Source: Clostridia bacterium (GTDB lineage: Bacteria > Bacillota > Clostridia > TANB77 > CAG-465). Taken from it: 37,834 nucleotides of DNA. A program made the translations under genes and the position numbers. Positions 6,601-14,392 of this stretch are shown piece by piece; position 1 is the stretch's first letter; the number at the start of each line of letters is the position of its first letter. The stretch is from assembly GCA_028692955.1 (NCBI GenBank), contig JAQUWH010000005.1, forward strand, positions 68,615 through 106,448. Direction: 5' to 3'. A model generated the notes under the pieces. The model searched no databases, was not told the DNA's origin, and was given only the letters and a program-made list of their open reading frames with translations.

Positions 6601-9537
6601 CTAGTTGTCATGTTGCCCTTCCATTACTTCAGCACATCTTGGACAAATATATCTATATTTTAAATCCCTACCTATATAGATAGAATATTGATGACACATC
6701 GCACACTGTACGCCCTCGTGTTTTGCCACCTCAACACTTTCTTCTTCAGCTTCCACTAGATTCAATTCAGAAATATTTAAGGATAAATAAACATCATCAA
6801 AATTGGCTTCTATAAATTCCTTTGTTTCTTGTTTTACATTTAGTGTAATAAAAGCTTCTAAACTATTTTTGATAATTTTATCATTTTTTGCTTTATTAAT
6901 AGATTTTTTAATCCAAGTAATAAGTTTAAATATTCTATCCCACTTTTCTGCCTCTTTAGTAATGTCTATTTCTTCCTTGATTAATTTTTGTCTGCATATT
7001 AAAATATTCTTTTCGTCACTTGCATCCTTATGCCATATATATTGCCACACTTCTTCTAATGTAAATGGAAGAATAGGTTCAAAAAACATAACAAGGTACA
7101 TTAGGATATCATACATAGTAGACTGTGTGCTTCTACGTTTCTTACTATCTTTTTTTAGAACATATAGTCTATACTTTATCACATCGAAATATTTTGCTGA
7201 AAGTTCAGATTTGCATAGTTTAGTTAATAATTCATAAACTTTCTTAAATTCCAAATTGTTGTAGGCGTTGTATATTTGAATATTAAATTTCATAGCAATT
7301 CCGTAAAAATAGCTATCAATATCTTTTCTATCTAATACATTCACATAGTCTTTTAGTGGATTAAAATCTGTAAGATTAGACAACAAAAACTTAAAAGTCT
7401 TTCTGATTGTTTTATACGCCTTATTGGTATTAATAATATAATGTTCATTCAACTTTATAGTATTTTCGTTTGATTTAGAAATAGCCCATAATCTTAAGAT
7501 ATCAGTACCATATTTTGAAGCAATCGTCTTTACCGCCTCTTCAGATTTCATTTCCTTTTCTTCTACTACATTGGCAACTTTTTTATCGATTTCTTTTTTC
7601 TTATTTTTGTTTTTATCTTTATTTTTCGTCTTATTTTCAGTATTGCTTTCTAGAAACTTTTCTTTATTTTCAGCTAGTTGCATATTTTCTTCAACATCAG
7701 AATGAATCATTGCTTTGTAGATGGTATTCATTTGTTCATCAAAAGAAGAAGCAAAGCTAAATCCTTTTAATTTTCTGTAAAAGCTAGTTTTACTTTCAAT
7801 TGCTATATCTTTGTAATTTTCGTCTTCATCAATCATATCCATTGACATATATTTAAAAAACTCATTTAAGTTTCCACTATCTTTAAATAAAAAAGTACAT
7901 CTGCATTTTGGGCATATCACTTGTCCTTTTAATATCTGTTCTGGGCTTTCCTTATACCAAGCTTCAATTCCTTTTTCTTTAAACAAATTTCCTATTAATT
8001 CATTGGTCATGTCACTTACAATTAATTCATTACACTGTGCACAATAGAATACAGGAATAGGGAGTCCTATACATTTGTTATTTGACACTACTACCTTTTC
8101 TTGTTGATTAATTTTTTTGATTTGCGCAACAAGTTCTTCTTTTTTATACTTTTCATTAGCGGTAATTCTGGAAAGAATATTGTCAAAATTCTCTTCCGAT
8201 ATTTTATTCTCTTTCATCAAATACCATTCCGGTATTATTCTATAGATCAATTCTTCTTGACATGTTTTACATTTTTGTATAGTAGTCTTGACGTTATTAG
8301 AATAATAAATAAAATTATTATCTTGTAAAAATTTTACAATCTTTTCTCCTACTTCTTTGTAATATGTATTATTATAAACTAAAGCAATAGGATTTGTTTT
8401 TCCATTTTCATCTAATGCACTGCGTATATTACCCATAGCAAAGTCCTTAAAAATAAGATAATCTAAATAAGTAGCACCAGACGATACAATTCTAATACCA
8501 CTTGTATTTTTTTCATCCACATAGATATATTCTCTAGGTGCTATTGTTACTTTCACTGTTTTTGTATAATTGAGTGGATTAGAGCATAGAATTCTTTTTA
8601 ATTTAATTGCTTCAAATTCCTCTAACACTACGTATTTAATATAAAAATTATATTGCATAAATTCTTCTACTTTATCACTAGCAAGTACAAAGAACTTCTT
8701 CGCTCCATTTTCAAATACTTGAACCAAGCTATATTTAGTATCTTCAGCTAATGCTATATTTTCACTAACAGTCATTGTCCATGGTGCAATGGTAGTAGCA
8801 ATAAAATATAGATTTTGCGGATTTCCATATTTTTCAAATAAATCATTTCTATCTCTTATAATTTTATATAGGATATAATAATTTTTCACTTTAATATCTT
8901 CATGAGTCATCTCGTTTTGTTCTAAAGGACTTTTACACTTGATGCACCAATGAACCGGTATTAACTTCCTATGCAATCTCCCCTGTTTGTATAAATGCAA
9001 GAAATTAGTGATAATTTTATTTTCATTTTCCGAATCTGACATTAATTTATAATGCCTTGTATAATTAATCACTGTCCCTAGATTATTGATTTCAACTAAT
9101 TGACGTCTTAGCTTATCAGCTAGCCTTTTTTTAGCCTCTTGCCTTTCTTTAAGACCACTTTGTATATCTGCTTTATTATTACCTATATCTTTTTCTTCTG
9201 CACTTTTTATATTATCTTCCAGTCCACTATCTGAAAATATAATCTTATCATCTACTATATTTCCACTCATAATTTGAAATCTTACAAAAATATCTTTTAA
9301 TATTTTATTTAATACAACCGTTGTATCAAGTACATTATCAACTTTGATAGGGCTATTATCTATTCTATATCGATTGCTAGATAACTTATTTTTTTCTAAT
9401 GCTTGTCTATATCTTGCTTCGTCTTGAATCTTTTCTAAAAAATACTCTTGTCTTTTCGGCAAATTACCATCTGTAGGTATCGTATTTTTAGGTAGATTCA
9501 TTATATCAGAATAGTCCTTATCTCCTTTTATTTTCAT
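6601..9537 (-). CDS. Isoleucyl-tRNA synthetase paralogue lacking catalytic motifs (pseudo-IleRS)
   Basis: The 978-residue protein follows IleRS end to end. The N-terminal signature is intact (MNLPKNTIPTDGNLPKRQ, residues 13-30), as is LNKILKDIFVRF (76-87), which in true IleRS directly follows HIGHA. Here the HIGH positions read DTTV (71-74). The editing domain keeps TTIAPWTM but its GTG-x-VH-x-AP motif is replaced by GIRIVSSGATYLD. GLPIPVFYCAQC and VICPKCRCTF follow, as in the family. The KMSKS loop is replaced by a Lys/Glu/Asn-rich stretch ending KEMKS, just before ASKYGTDILRLW. The anticodon-binding domain is recognisable (KTIRKTFKFLLSNLTDF), as is the C-terminal zinc finger CAMC...CPRC. 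So tRNA-binding parts remain while aminoacylation and editing residues are gone. ATG 9537 follows AAAAAGGTGATTAA. Probably an operon with the DUF402 gene. Role unknown. Confidence 0.85.
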   Translation of the reverse strand: MKIKGDKDYSDIMNLPKNTIPTDGNLPKRQEYFLEKIQDEARYRQALEKNKLSSNRYRIDNSPIKVDNVLDTTVVLNKILKDIFVRFQIMSGNIVDDKIIFSDSGLEDNIKSAEEKDIGNNKADIQSGLKERQEAKKRLADKLRRQLVEINNLGTVINYTRHYKLMSDSENENKIITNFLHLYKQGRLHRKLIPVHWCIKCKSPLEQNEMTHEDIKVKNYYILYKIIRDRNDLFEKYGNPQNLYFIATTIAPWTMTVSENIALAEDTKYSLVQVFENGAKKFFVLASDKVEEFMQYNFYIKYVVLEEFEAIKLKRILCSNPLNYTKTVKVTIAPREYIYVDEKNTSGIRIVSSGATYLDYLIFKDFAMGNIRSALDENGKTNPIALVYNNTYYKEVGEKIVKFLQDNNFIYYSNNVKTTIQKCKTCQEELIYRIIPEWYLMKENKISEENFDNILSRITANEKYKKEELVAQIKKINQQEKVVVSNNKCIGLPIPVFYCAQCNELIVSDMTNELIGNLFKEKGIEAWYKESPEQILKGQVICPKCRCTFLFKDSGNLNEFFKYMSMDMIDEDENYKDIAIESKTSFYRKLKGFSFASSFDEQMNTIYKAMIHSDVEENMQLAENKEKFLESNTENKTKNKDKNKNKKKEIDKKVANVVEEKEMKSEEAVKTIASKYGTDILRLWAISKSNENTIKLNEHYIINTNKAYKTIRKTFKFLLSNLTDFNPLKDYVNVLDRKDIDSYFYGIAMKFNIQIYNAYNNLEFKKVYELLTKLCKSELSAKYFDVIKYRLYVLKKDSKKRRSTQSTMYDILMYLVMFFEPILPFTLEEVWQYIWHKDASDEKNILICRQKLIKEEIDITKEAEKWDRIFKLITWIKKSINKAKNDKIIKNSLEAFITLNVKQETKEFIEANFDDVYLSLNISELNLVEAEEESVEVAKHEGVQCAMCHQYSIYIGRDLKYRYICPRCAEVMEGQHDN

Positions 9538-9610
9538 TTAATCACCTTTTTAATTATATTTTATTGTATCAAATAACAGGATTCTTTTCAATCATTTGCC
9601 AATATATTAC

Positions 9611-9644
9611 AAAAAAATATAGCACTCATTAATAGCACTATATT
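9611..9644 (-). terminator. Rho-independent terminator after the GC-rich orphan gene
   Basis: On the minus strand ATATAGTGCT pairs with AGTGCTATAT (two G-U pairs, seven-base loop) and is followed by seven T. It lies between the orphan gene (stop 9692) and the IleRS-like gene, so the two are separately transcribed. Confidence 0.8.
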
Positions 9645-9660
9645 TATATAACAGCTTAAA

Positions 9661-9683
9661 CGCCCCGTTATTAAAACGGAGCG
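9661..9683 (-). terminator. GC-rich hairpin immediately 3' of the orphan gene
   Basis: CGCCCCGTT pairs with AACGGAGCG (nine pairs on the minus strand counting one G-U, five-base loop), nine bases past the stop codon. Only a short T tract follows, so it probably stabilises the 3' end or acts in tandem with the U-tract hairpin just downstream. Confidence 0.55.
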
Positions 9684-9691
9684 CATAGTTT

Positions 9692-10009
9692 TTAGCTTAC
9701 CATTTGAGCGGTCACATTACGAGCAAGTTCTTCCAAGCGATCGGAGGCGTACCGCCTCACTCTTTCGTTTTGGCTCACTTCAGATAAATACAAAAGAATA
9801 TTCTGATCCGTTATTTTTAAGATGGAAATAATCTGCAATCTTGGTTCTTGAGAAGTAAGAGCTACTTGATTATGAAAACCAGTGTTTTGGATATTTCTTA
9901 ACGCTTTGATTTTTTGATTCAAGTTTCTCCCATCAGCATTGAACTCCCGAAATAAGAATCGGTCAAGCTCCATTTTTTCCTCACTATACTTGCTATTAAT
10001 TATTAGCAT
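9692..10009 (-). CDS. Hypothetical 105-residue helical protein, compositionally foreign
   Basis: I do not recognise this family. The product is almost entirely helical and charged (LDRFLFREFNADGRNLNQKI, LQIISILKITDQNILLYLSE, NERVRRYASDRLEELARN), with no signal peptide or membrane segment; the last part resembles a single HEAT-like helical pair, but one copy proves nothing. Its 3' portion is clearly richer in G+C (about half over the last 75 bases, by eye) than the AT-rich neighbours, and it has its own promoter and two hairpins, so it looks like an acquired single-gene unit. ATG 10009 follows GATGAGGTATTATT. It lies between the IleRS-like and DUF3298 genes without overlapping either. Confidence 0.6.
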   Translation of the reverse strand: MLIINSKYSEEKMELDRFLFREFNADGRNLNQKIKALRNIQNTGFHNQVALTSQEPRLQIISILKITDQNILLYLSEVSQNERVRRYASDRLEELARNVTAQMVS

Positions 10010-10126
10010 AATAATACCTCATCTTTCTTATAATATTGTTTAGACTTCTTTTAACAAACAGATTTAAAATTTTAAATTCTCACACCCCTCAAATAATTAT
10101 TTCGGACATAAATAGAAAACATATTA

Positions 10127-10155
10127 ATTGTACTATAATTATGTCATGTTGTCAA
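10127..10155 (-). promoter_or_regulatory. SigA-type promoter of the orphan gene at 9692-10009
   Basis: TTGACA (10155-10150), 17-bp spacer, TACAAT (10132-10127) on the minus strand. It predicts a leader of about 110 bases before ATG 10009. Confidence 0.75.
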
Positions 10156-10189
10156 GCTTTATTCCATAATTCTACAGTATATTACATTT

Positions 10190-10903
10190 TTAGATAATTA
10201 TTTTATCATAAGGAATTAATTCTCTGGTTTCTCCAGCAACATAAGGAGCAATCTGATAGCGATTAAAAATGAATATTAAACCATCTTTGGTAAATATAAA
10301 ATTCTCAAAATTTTCTTTCATAGGTCTTAAACCATCTTCAAACATTTGCTCATTATAATATTCTTTTATTTTATCATTGTTTTTTAATTTTTCAGAGAAA
10401 TAATCATGAAGTTTATTTAATAATTGGTCATTTTTCTTCATCAAATCTTCTATCATTATTATTTTATCTCCCTTTGTGTTATAGCTTATGGTATACGTAT
10501 TAGTAATAGGATGTGCACCAGCAAAATCATAGAACACATCAAATTCAACTGAAATAAACTCATTGTAACTCGAAATATTAAATTTGATATCTAATGTAAA
10601 TACTTTATCTATTAAATCTGCGCTTTTGCCAATATAATCCTTAAAGATATTTAATTTATCATCTACCAATTTTTTGATGGCAATATTTAACTTATCATAT
10701 TTTGTAACAGGATAATAAATATTAATATGATATTGATTATTGTTTTCGGTTATCTGTTCCATCGTACAATTTTCTATACTTTCTATATTGTTATATACTG
10801 CTTTAACATTTGCTTTTCCATTTTCAATTTGAATACCTACAAAATACGTCAGGATTATAAACACAAAAAAAATAGAAAGTGCCAGAATGTATTTTTTAGT
10901 CAT
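10190..10903 (-). CDS. Membrane-anchored DUF3298 (RsiV-like) protein
   Basis: The 237-residue protein has an N-terminal transmembrane helix (residues 4-25) and an extracytoplasmic domain. Its first half (YHINIYYPVTKYDKLNIAIKKLV...) resembles DUF4163 and its second half DUF3298: FAGAHPITNTYTISYNTKG, IEDLM, and the terminal IFTKDGLIFIFNRYQIAPYVAGE and LIPYDKI. Known relatives include the anti-sigma factor RsiV (lysozyme sensor) and peptidoglycan-associated proteins; here there is no cytoplasmic anti-sigma domain before the helix. It follows cdd by about 45 bp on the same strand, so it may be the last gene of the yqfC-cdd operon. Envelope localisation is secure; function is not. Confidence 0.8.
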   Translation of the reverse strand: MTKKYILALSIFFVFIILTYFVGIQIENGKANVKAVYNNIESIENCTMEQITENNNQYHINIYYPVTKYDKLNIAIKKLVDDKLNIFKDYIGKSADLIDKVFTLDIKFNISSYNEFISVEFDVFYDFAGAHPITNTYTISYNTKGDKIIMIEDLMKKNDQLLNKLHDYFSEKLKNNDKIKEYYNEQMFEDGLRPMKENFENFIFTKDGLIFIFNRYQIAPYVAGETRELIPYDKIII

Positions 10904-10949
10904 TTTTTATCACCTTATACATTATATGCACTTTCTTTTTCTTTATTAT

Positions 10950-11360
10950 TTAATTTTGTTTATCAAGTTCAAAACCATATGGCAAAAATTCACTCAATTT
11001 TTTGTTAATGATAGTACCGGATACATACGTAATGATATCAACATCTTTACACATATCTAATATATATTGTAAACATACTCCACAAGGTACCAGTGTATCA
11101 TCTATTTCATCACTACTTGCCTTCCCACCTACAATGGCGATGGCACTAAAGTCCCTTTCGCCATGCGATAAAGCATTTTGAATGGCAACCCTTTCAGCAC
11201 AGTTAGAAAGTCCAATGATTGAATATTCTTCTATATTAGCTCCAATATATACCGTACCAGATTTTGTAATTAATGCTGCCCCAACAGAATAACCAGTATT
11301 AGTCGCAACTGCATTTTTCCTTGCATTCTTTGCAATAGTTATTAAATCTTCATTTGTCAT
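10950..11360 (-). CDS. cdd: Cytidine deaminase
   Basis: Zinc-dependent deamination of cytidine and deoxycytidine to uridine and deoxyuridine in pyrimidine salvage. At 136 residues it is the usual size of the homotetrameric bacterial enzyme. Active-site motifs are intact: NCAE at 53-56 (Zn ligand C54, proton shuttle E56) and PCGVC at 92-96 (Zn ligands C93 and C96). The substrate-binding GYSVGAAL is at 23-30. It begins three bases after the dgkA stop in the conserved order ybeY-dgkA-cdd seen in Bacillus and Clostridium, where era usually follows; here a DUF3298 gene takes that place. Confidence 0.95.
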   Translation of the reverse strand: MTNEDLITIAKNARKNAVATNTGYSVGAALITKSGTVYIGANIEEYSIIGLSNCAERVAIQNALSHGERDFSAIAIVGGKASSDEIDDTLVPCGVCLQYILDMCKDVDIITYVSGTIINKKLSEFLPYGFELDKQN

Positions 11361-11363
11361 ACC

Positions 11364-12179
11364 TTACCTCCTAAATATATTAGAAATGAAACTTTCAATA
11401 TCAGGTCCCATTAATACAATTTGATAAATAATCAATACTACTAAAATTCCCATGGCAGCGCTCATAATCATGTATAATGGTTTTGCTTTTGTATTTTCGA
11501 TTCTTAATTGTATTATCATAAAGCTAAGCAAGAACGTAATTCCTCCAACGAATATACTCCCTGTAATAAGGTAAGCAAATGTCGTAATTCCAAAAGCAAG
11601 AGCTACTCTTGCACTAGGAAAAGATTTAGAATAATTCTCACTCTTACCAAAGATACCTTTTAAAATAACAGCTAATAATATGATAGTAAATATAATAGTA
11701 GCTAGTATATGTAGTTTAGAAGACAAGATGGATGTTAATATAGAGGTAGTTGCGTTATATAACTTGTCTGCAAACAAGAAGTAAGCTACCACCAAAGCAA
11801 CACCTGTTGATATTAAGACTCCTCCTGCAGCAATATCTTTTGCTGCTTTGGCTCTATCATCATAACGATCTGTAATTAAATCTACAATGTATTCAACAGT
11901 TGAGTTTATCATTTCAGAGAAGATAACAAAGCCAATAGTTAAACATAAGCAAGCAAATTCTGTTTTAGTAAAATCAAAGAATAAACTAGCTATAAAAACT
12001 AAAACACCTATTAAATAATCTATTCTTAAATTTCTTTCCGTTTTAAAAGCCTTAATCACTCCATCAATGGCATGTCCAAGTGCCGTAAAGAATGTTTTAT
12101 TCTTTACTTGCTTTAATTCTTCTAGATGCTCTATTTTTTCTTCTTCTTTTTTATTAGTTTTTTCTTTTTTCATCGACAT
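11364..12179 (-). CDS. dgkA: Undecaprenol/diacylglycerol kinase (DgkA) fused to a degenerate PAP2-like membrane domain
   Basis: After a lysine/glutamate-rich N-terminus, the first half is a three-helix DgkA-type lipid kinase with ALGHAIDGVIKAFKTERNLRID and the signature EMINSTVEYIVDLITDRYDDRAKAAKDIAAG. Gram-positive members phosphorylate undecaprenol for cell-wall carrier supply. The second half adds about five membrane helices resembling a PAP2 phosphatase, but the PSGH motif reads FPSAR and the downstream SR-H-D motif is not seen, so phosphatase activity is unlikely. Possible starts are TTG 12191 (touching its GGGAG), ATG 12179 (13 bases away) and ATG 12173; I chose 12179. All of them lie inside the 3' end of ybeY, implying translational coupling. 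Confidence 0.85.
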   Translation of the reverse strand: MSMKKEKTNKKEEEKIEHLEELKQVKNKTFFTALGHAIDGVIKAFKTERNLRIDYLIGVLVFIASLFFDFTKTEFACLCLTIGFVIFSEMINSTVEYIVDLITDRYDDRAKAAKDIAAGGVLISTGVALVVAYFLFADKLYNATTSILTSILSSKLHILATIIFTIILLAVILKGIFGKSENYSKSFPSARVALAFGITTFAYLITGSIFVGGITFLLSFMIIQLRIENTKAKPLYMIMSAAMGILVVLIIYQIVLMGPDIESFISNIFRR

Positions 12180-12699
12180 TGATTTTCCCAACTCCCACTT
12201 TTTCTAAAGTTTTCTCTTCTAATGTTCTCATATCCATTTTTTCGCCATCAGTCATATGATCATAGCCAACAAGATGACAGATACCATGAGTAATCATGTA
12301 GAGTACTTCTCTAAATACTCCTGTAGCATACTCTTCGGCTTGTTGTTCTATCACATCAAGACACAAGAAGATATCACCGAGTTCAATTTCCCTTAACTTC
12401 TTTTCTTCCTTTTGCTTTGATAATAATTTAATTTCATCTCTATCATAAATAGGAAAAGAAAGAACATCAGTCACTTTATCTATATTTCTATACTCCTTGT
12501 TAATTTCTTTAATTTTTTCTTTACTAACAGTTTCTATAGATATATATACTTTATCATTATCTATTTTTTCCTCCTCTAAAATACTATATATGATATCATA
12601 TATATATTCATAAATATCTGTTGTCGCATCTTTTGTCTTTTCTTTTATAAATGTAATCAAATTCTCATCTGTTTCTATTACTATATTCTCTTTTTTCAT
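12154..12699 (-). CDS. ybeY: Endoribonuclease YbeY (16S rRNA maturation and ribosome quality control)
   Basis: Zinc metalloprotein needed for 16S rRNA 3'-end processing. The metal motif H-x3-H-x5-H is intact as HGICHLVGYDH (H138, H142, H148), followed by MTDGEKMDMRTLEEK, a family hallmark. The preceding NKEYRNIDKVTDVLSFP is also typical. At 181 residues it is slightly long because of a charged loop (about 90-105) and an N-terminal extension. It lies 10 bp after yqfD and overlaps dgkA. In Bacillus phoH and yqfF normally stand between yqfD and ybeY; neither is present here. Confidence 0.95.
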   Translation of the reverse strand: MKKENIVIETDENLITFIKEKTKDATTDIYEYIYDIIYSILEEEKIDNDKVYISIETVSKEKIKEINKEYRNIDKVTDVLSFPIYDRDEIKLLSKQKEEKKLREIELGDIFLCLDVIEQQAEEYATGVFREVLYMITHGICHLVGYDHMTDGEKMDMRTLEEKTLEKVGVGKINVDEKRKN

Positions 12700-12708
12700 T
12701 ACGATTTA

Positions 12709-13890
12709 CTATTCCCCTTCAATAAACTTACCGACTTCCTCGTTGATTACAAATTTAGTAGTAACAGAAATTCCATCTTCTATCTCTGTTATCATAGGCT
12801 CATTATGTTTCAACACGCCATCAGTAGTATTATTCTTAATTTCATTTAGGATATACTCTTCCGCTTCTTTTCTTGCAATTTCAATTAGTTCCTCTTTTGT
12901 TCTTGTCACATTGATTTCTTTGTATTCGCTGCATTTGTATAAATCAAAGGAAAGCTTAAACCCAAATAAATTAATTTCTTTACTATATTTAGTTATATCA
13001 TATTTCTTTGATTTATTCAAATAATTTAACATATTTTCTTTTGAATTAATACCAATTCCGATTGTATATAGGTTCTTATTTTGATATTCTCTCTTAATTT
13101 CTTCGTAACGATATTCCTTGACTAATTCATACTCACAATCAACTCGTAAAATCCCCTTTGCACTTACTTTAATTGGGTCAATATATTTACTATATATGGT
13201 TCCTTCTATTCCAATTGTTCCAGCTTCTATATAACTACCAATTTTAAATTTAGCCGTTCCGTTTTCAGGGACAATTTTGGTAATAATGCCTGATTTTTGT
13301 GCCACTACATTTCCTATACTACTATTTTGTACATTCTTCCCATCTAATTTAGTCTTTTCAACAATCTTAATGATGGCCTTTGTTCCATCAATATCAATTC
13401 CTGCCCAAGAAATATCATCCACCTTAGTTCGTAAAGCATTGACTACTTCCTTCTTATCTAATCCGATTTTATTTTTTCCAATGTACATGCCACTTTCCTT
13501 TAATTTGGTTATTATCTTGTCAGTATCGATATACTCATTTCCCTCTACTTCAATATTCCATATATAAGTAGAGAATAGGATAGAAAAAAATATGACTAGA
13601 GATATTAATATGAATATTAATTTTCTTTTTCTATATTTAAATAGAAAAAAATAGATTCCCTTTTTGTCTTTGATTGTTACCTTACATTTTGTTTTTTTAG
13701 CTATTTTTTTTAACTTTTTAAACTCATATATATTAATCTTAAAGCGAACTATGCCTTTAACAACATTTCTAATATCCCAGATTTTTACATTATTAATTCT
13801 ACATAAGTTAATAAAACGCTCTGTAAAAAAGCCTTCAATTTGTACGGTTACTATTCCCATCATATTTTGTACATTACTTGTTAATCCCAT
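12709..13890 (-). CDS. yqfD: Sporulation protein YqfD
   Basis: A 393-residue homologue of YqfD, a membrane protein found in endospore formers. The N-terminal cytosolic part (IVTVQIEGFFTERFINLCRINNVKIWDIR) is followed by a basic segment, a single membrane helix at about residues 89-110 (KLIFILISLVIFFSILFS), and a long extracytoplasmic part beginning IWNIEVEGNEYID, containing ISWAGIDIDGTKAIIKIVEKT and ending in a charged helical tail. Start ATG 13890 follows AAAGGGG by about nine bases. It lies 14 bp after yqfC. The YqfC/YqfD pair is expressed in the mother cell in B. subtilis; the exact biochemical role is unknown. Confidence 0.92.
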   Translation of the reverse strand: MGLTSNVQNMMGIVTVQIEGFFTERFINLCRINNVKIWDIRNVVKGIVRFKINIYEFKKLKKIAKKTKCKVTIKDKKGIYFFLFKYRKRKLIFILISLVIFFSILFSTYIWNIEVEGNEYIDTDKIITKLKESGMYIGKNKIGLDKKEVVNALRTKVDDISWAGIDIDGTKAIIKIVEKTKLDGKNVQNSSIGNVVAQKSGIITKIVPENGTAKFKIGSYIEAGTIGIEGTIYSKYIDPIKVSAKGILRVDCEYELVKEYRYEEIKREYQNKNLYTIGIGINSKENMLNYLNKSKKYDITKYSKEINLFGFKLSFDLYKCSEYKEINVTRTKEELIEIARKEAEEYILNEIKNNTTDGVLKHNEPMITEIEDGISVTTKFVINEEVGKFIEGE

Positions 13891-13904
13891 ATCACTATAC
13901 CCCT

Positions 13905-14243
13905 TTATCTTTTATAATTGATGCTATATATCTTTCCTTCTATCACCAATTCAAAATCAGTTATTTCTTTTATATCCAGCTGCTTGCCATCTATCACAAC
14001 ATCCATATTATTAGCTTTTATTTTTATATAATCATCATAATAATCTACTATTTTTTTATATCCTTCTATTAGCACATTGACATCTTCTATCATAGTGATT
14101 TTCGTTGATTTAGATACCACTTCAGGAGGTAATTCTAAAAACTCCGATACTCGTTCCTTGGTAGAAGTTATTTTAGATTTGAACTTCAAATTATCCTTTA
14201 TTTGTTTATACCACTTTTTTTTGCCCTTTTTCTTTGTATTCAA
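13905..14243 (-). CDS. yqfC: Sporulation protein YqfC (YabP/YqfC family)
   Basis: Small beta-rich sporulation protein of the YabP/YqfC family. The signature is continuous: VSEFLELPPEVVSKSTKIT, then VLIEGYKKIVDYYDDYIKI and LDIKEITDFELVIEGKI. The N-terminus is strongly basic (KKKGKKKWYKQIKDN). In this frame GTG 14252 overlaps the GGAG and ATG 14249 is only two bases from it, whereas TTG 14243 stands eight bases away and is the best-spaced start. The product is then 112 residues. It heads the yqfC-yqfD-ybeY-dgkA-cdd block; no SigA promoter is obvious upstream, compatible with a sporulation sigma factor, though I could not identify its site. Confidence 0.88.
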   Translation of the reverse strand: MNTKKKGKKKWYKQIKDNLKFKSKITSTKERVSEFLELPPEVVSKSTKITMIEDVNVLIEGYKKIVDYYDDYIKIKANNMDVVIDGKQLDIKEITDFELVIEGKIYSINYKR

Positions 14244-14357
14244 CGCCATCACTCCTTATAAAGTATATTAATACATATTGGTTTTTATTCTTCCTAAAAC
14301 ATCAGTCAAATGTCGAATTTTGTAGATATTTTCCCTAGTAAAAGCTTACATTTCATG

Positions 14358-14386
14358 TTGACAATTAGCATAATTTGTAGTATAGT
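14358..14386 (+). promoter_or_regulatory. Consensus SigA promoter of agrA, predicting a leaderless transcript
   Basis: TTGACA (14358-14363), 17-bp spacer, TATAGT (14381-14386). The expected transcription start, about seven bases after the -10 box, falls on the A of ATG 14393. No Shine-Dalgarno sequence precedes that ATG. Confidence 0.8.
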
Positions 14387-14392
14387 AAGAAT

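Noticed and set aside
9538-9691. T-box riboswitch upstream of the IleRS-like gene
   Set aside because: The 150 bp hold two hairpins, one with a U tract, but no T-box sequence and no specifier loop; they are the terminators of the preceding gene.
10075-10122. Short leaderless frame (ATG 10122) directly after the orphan gene's promoter
   Set aside because: Only about 16 codons, no ribosome binding site, composition unremarkable.
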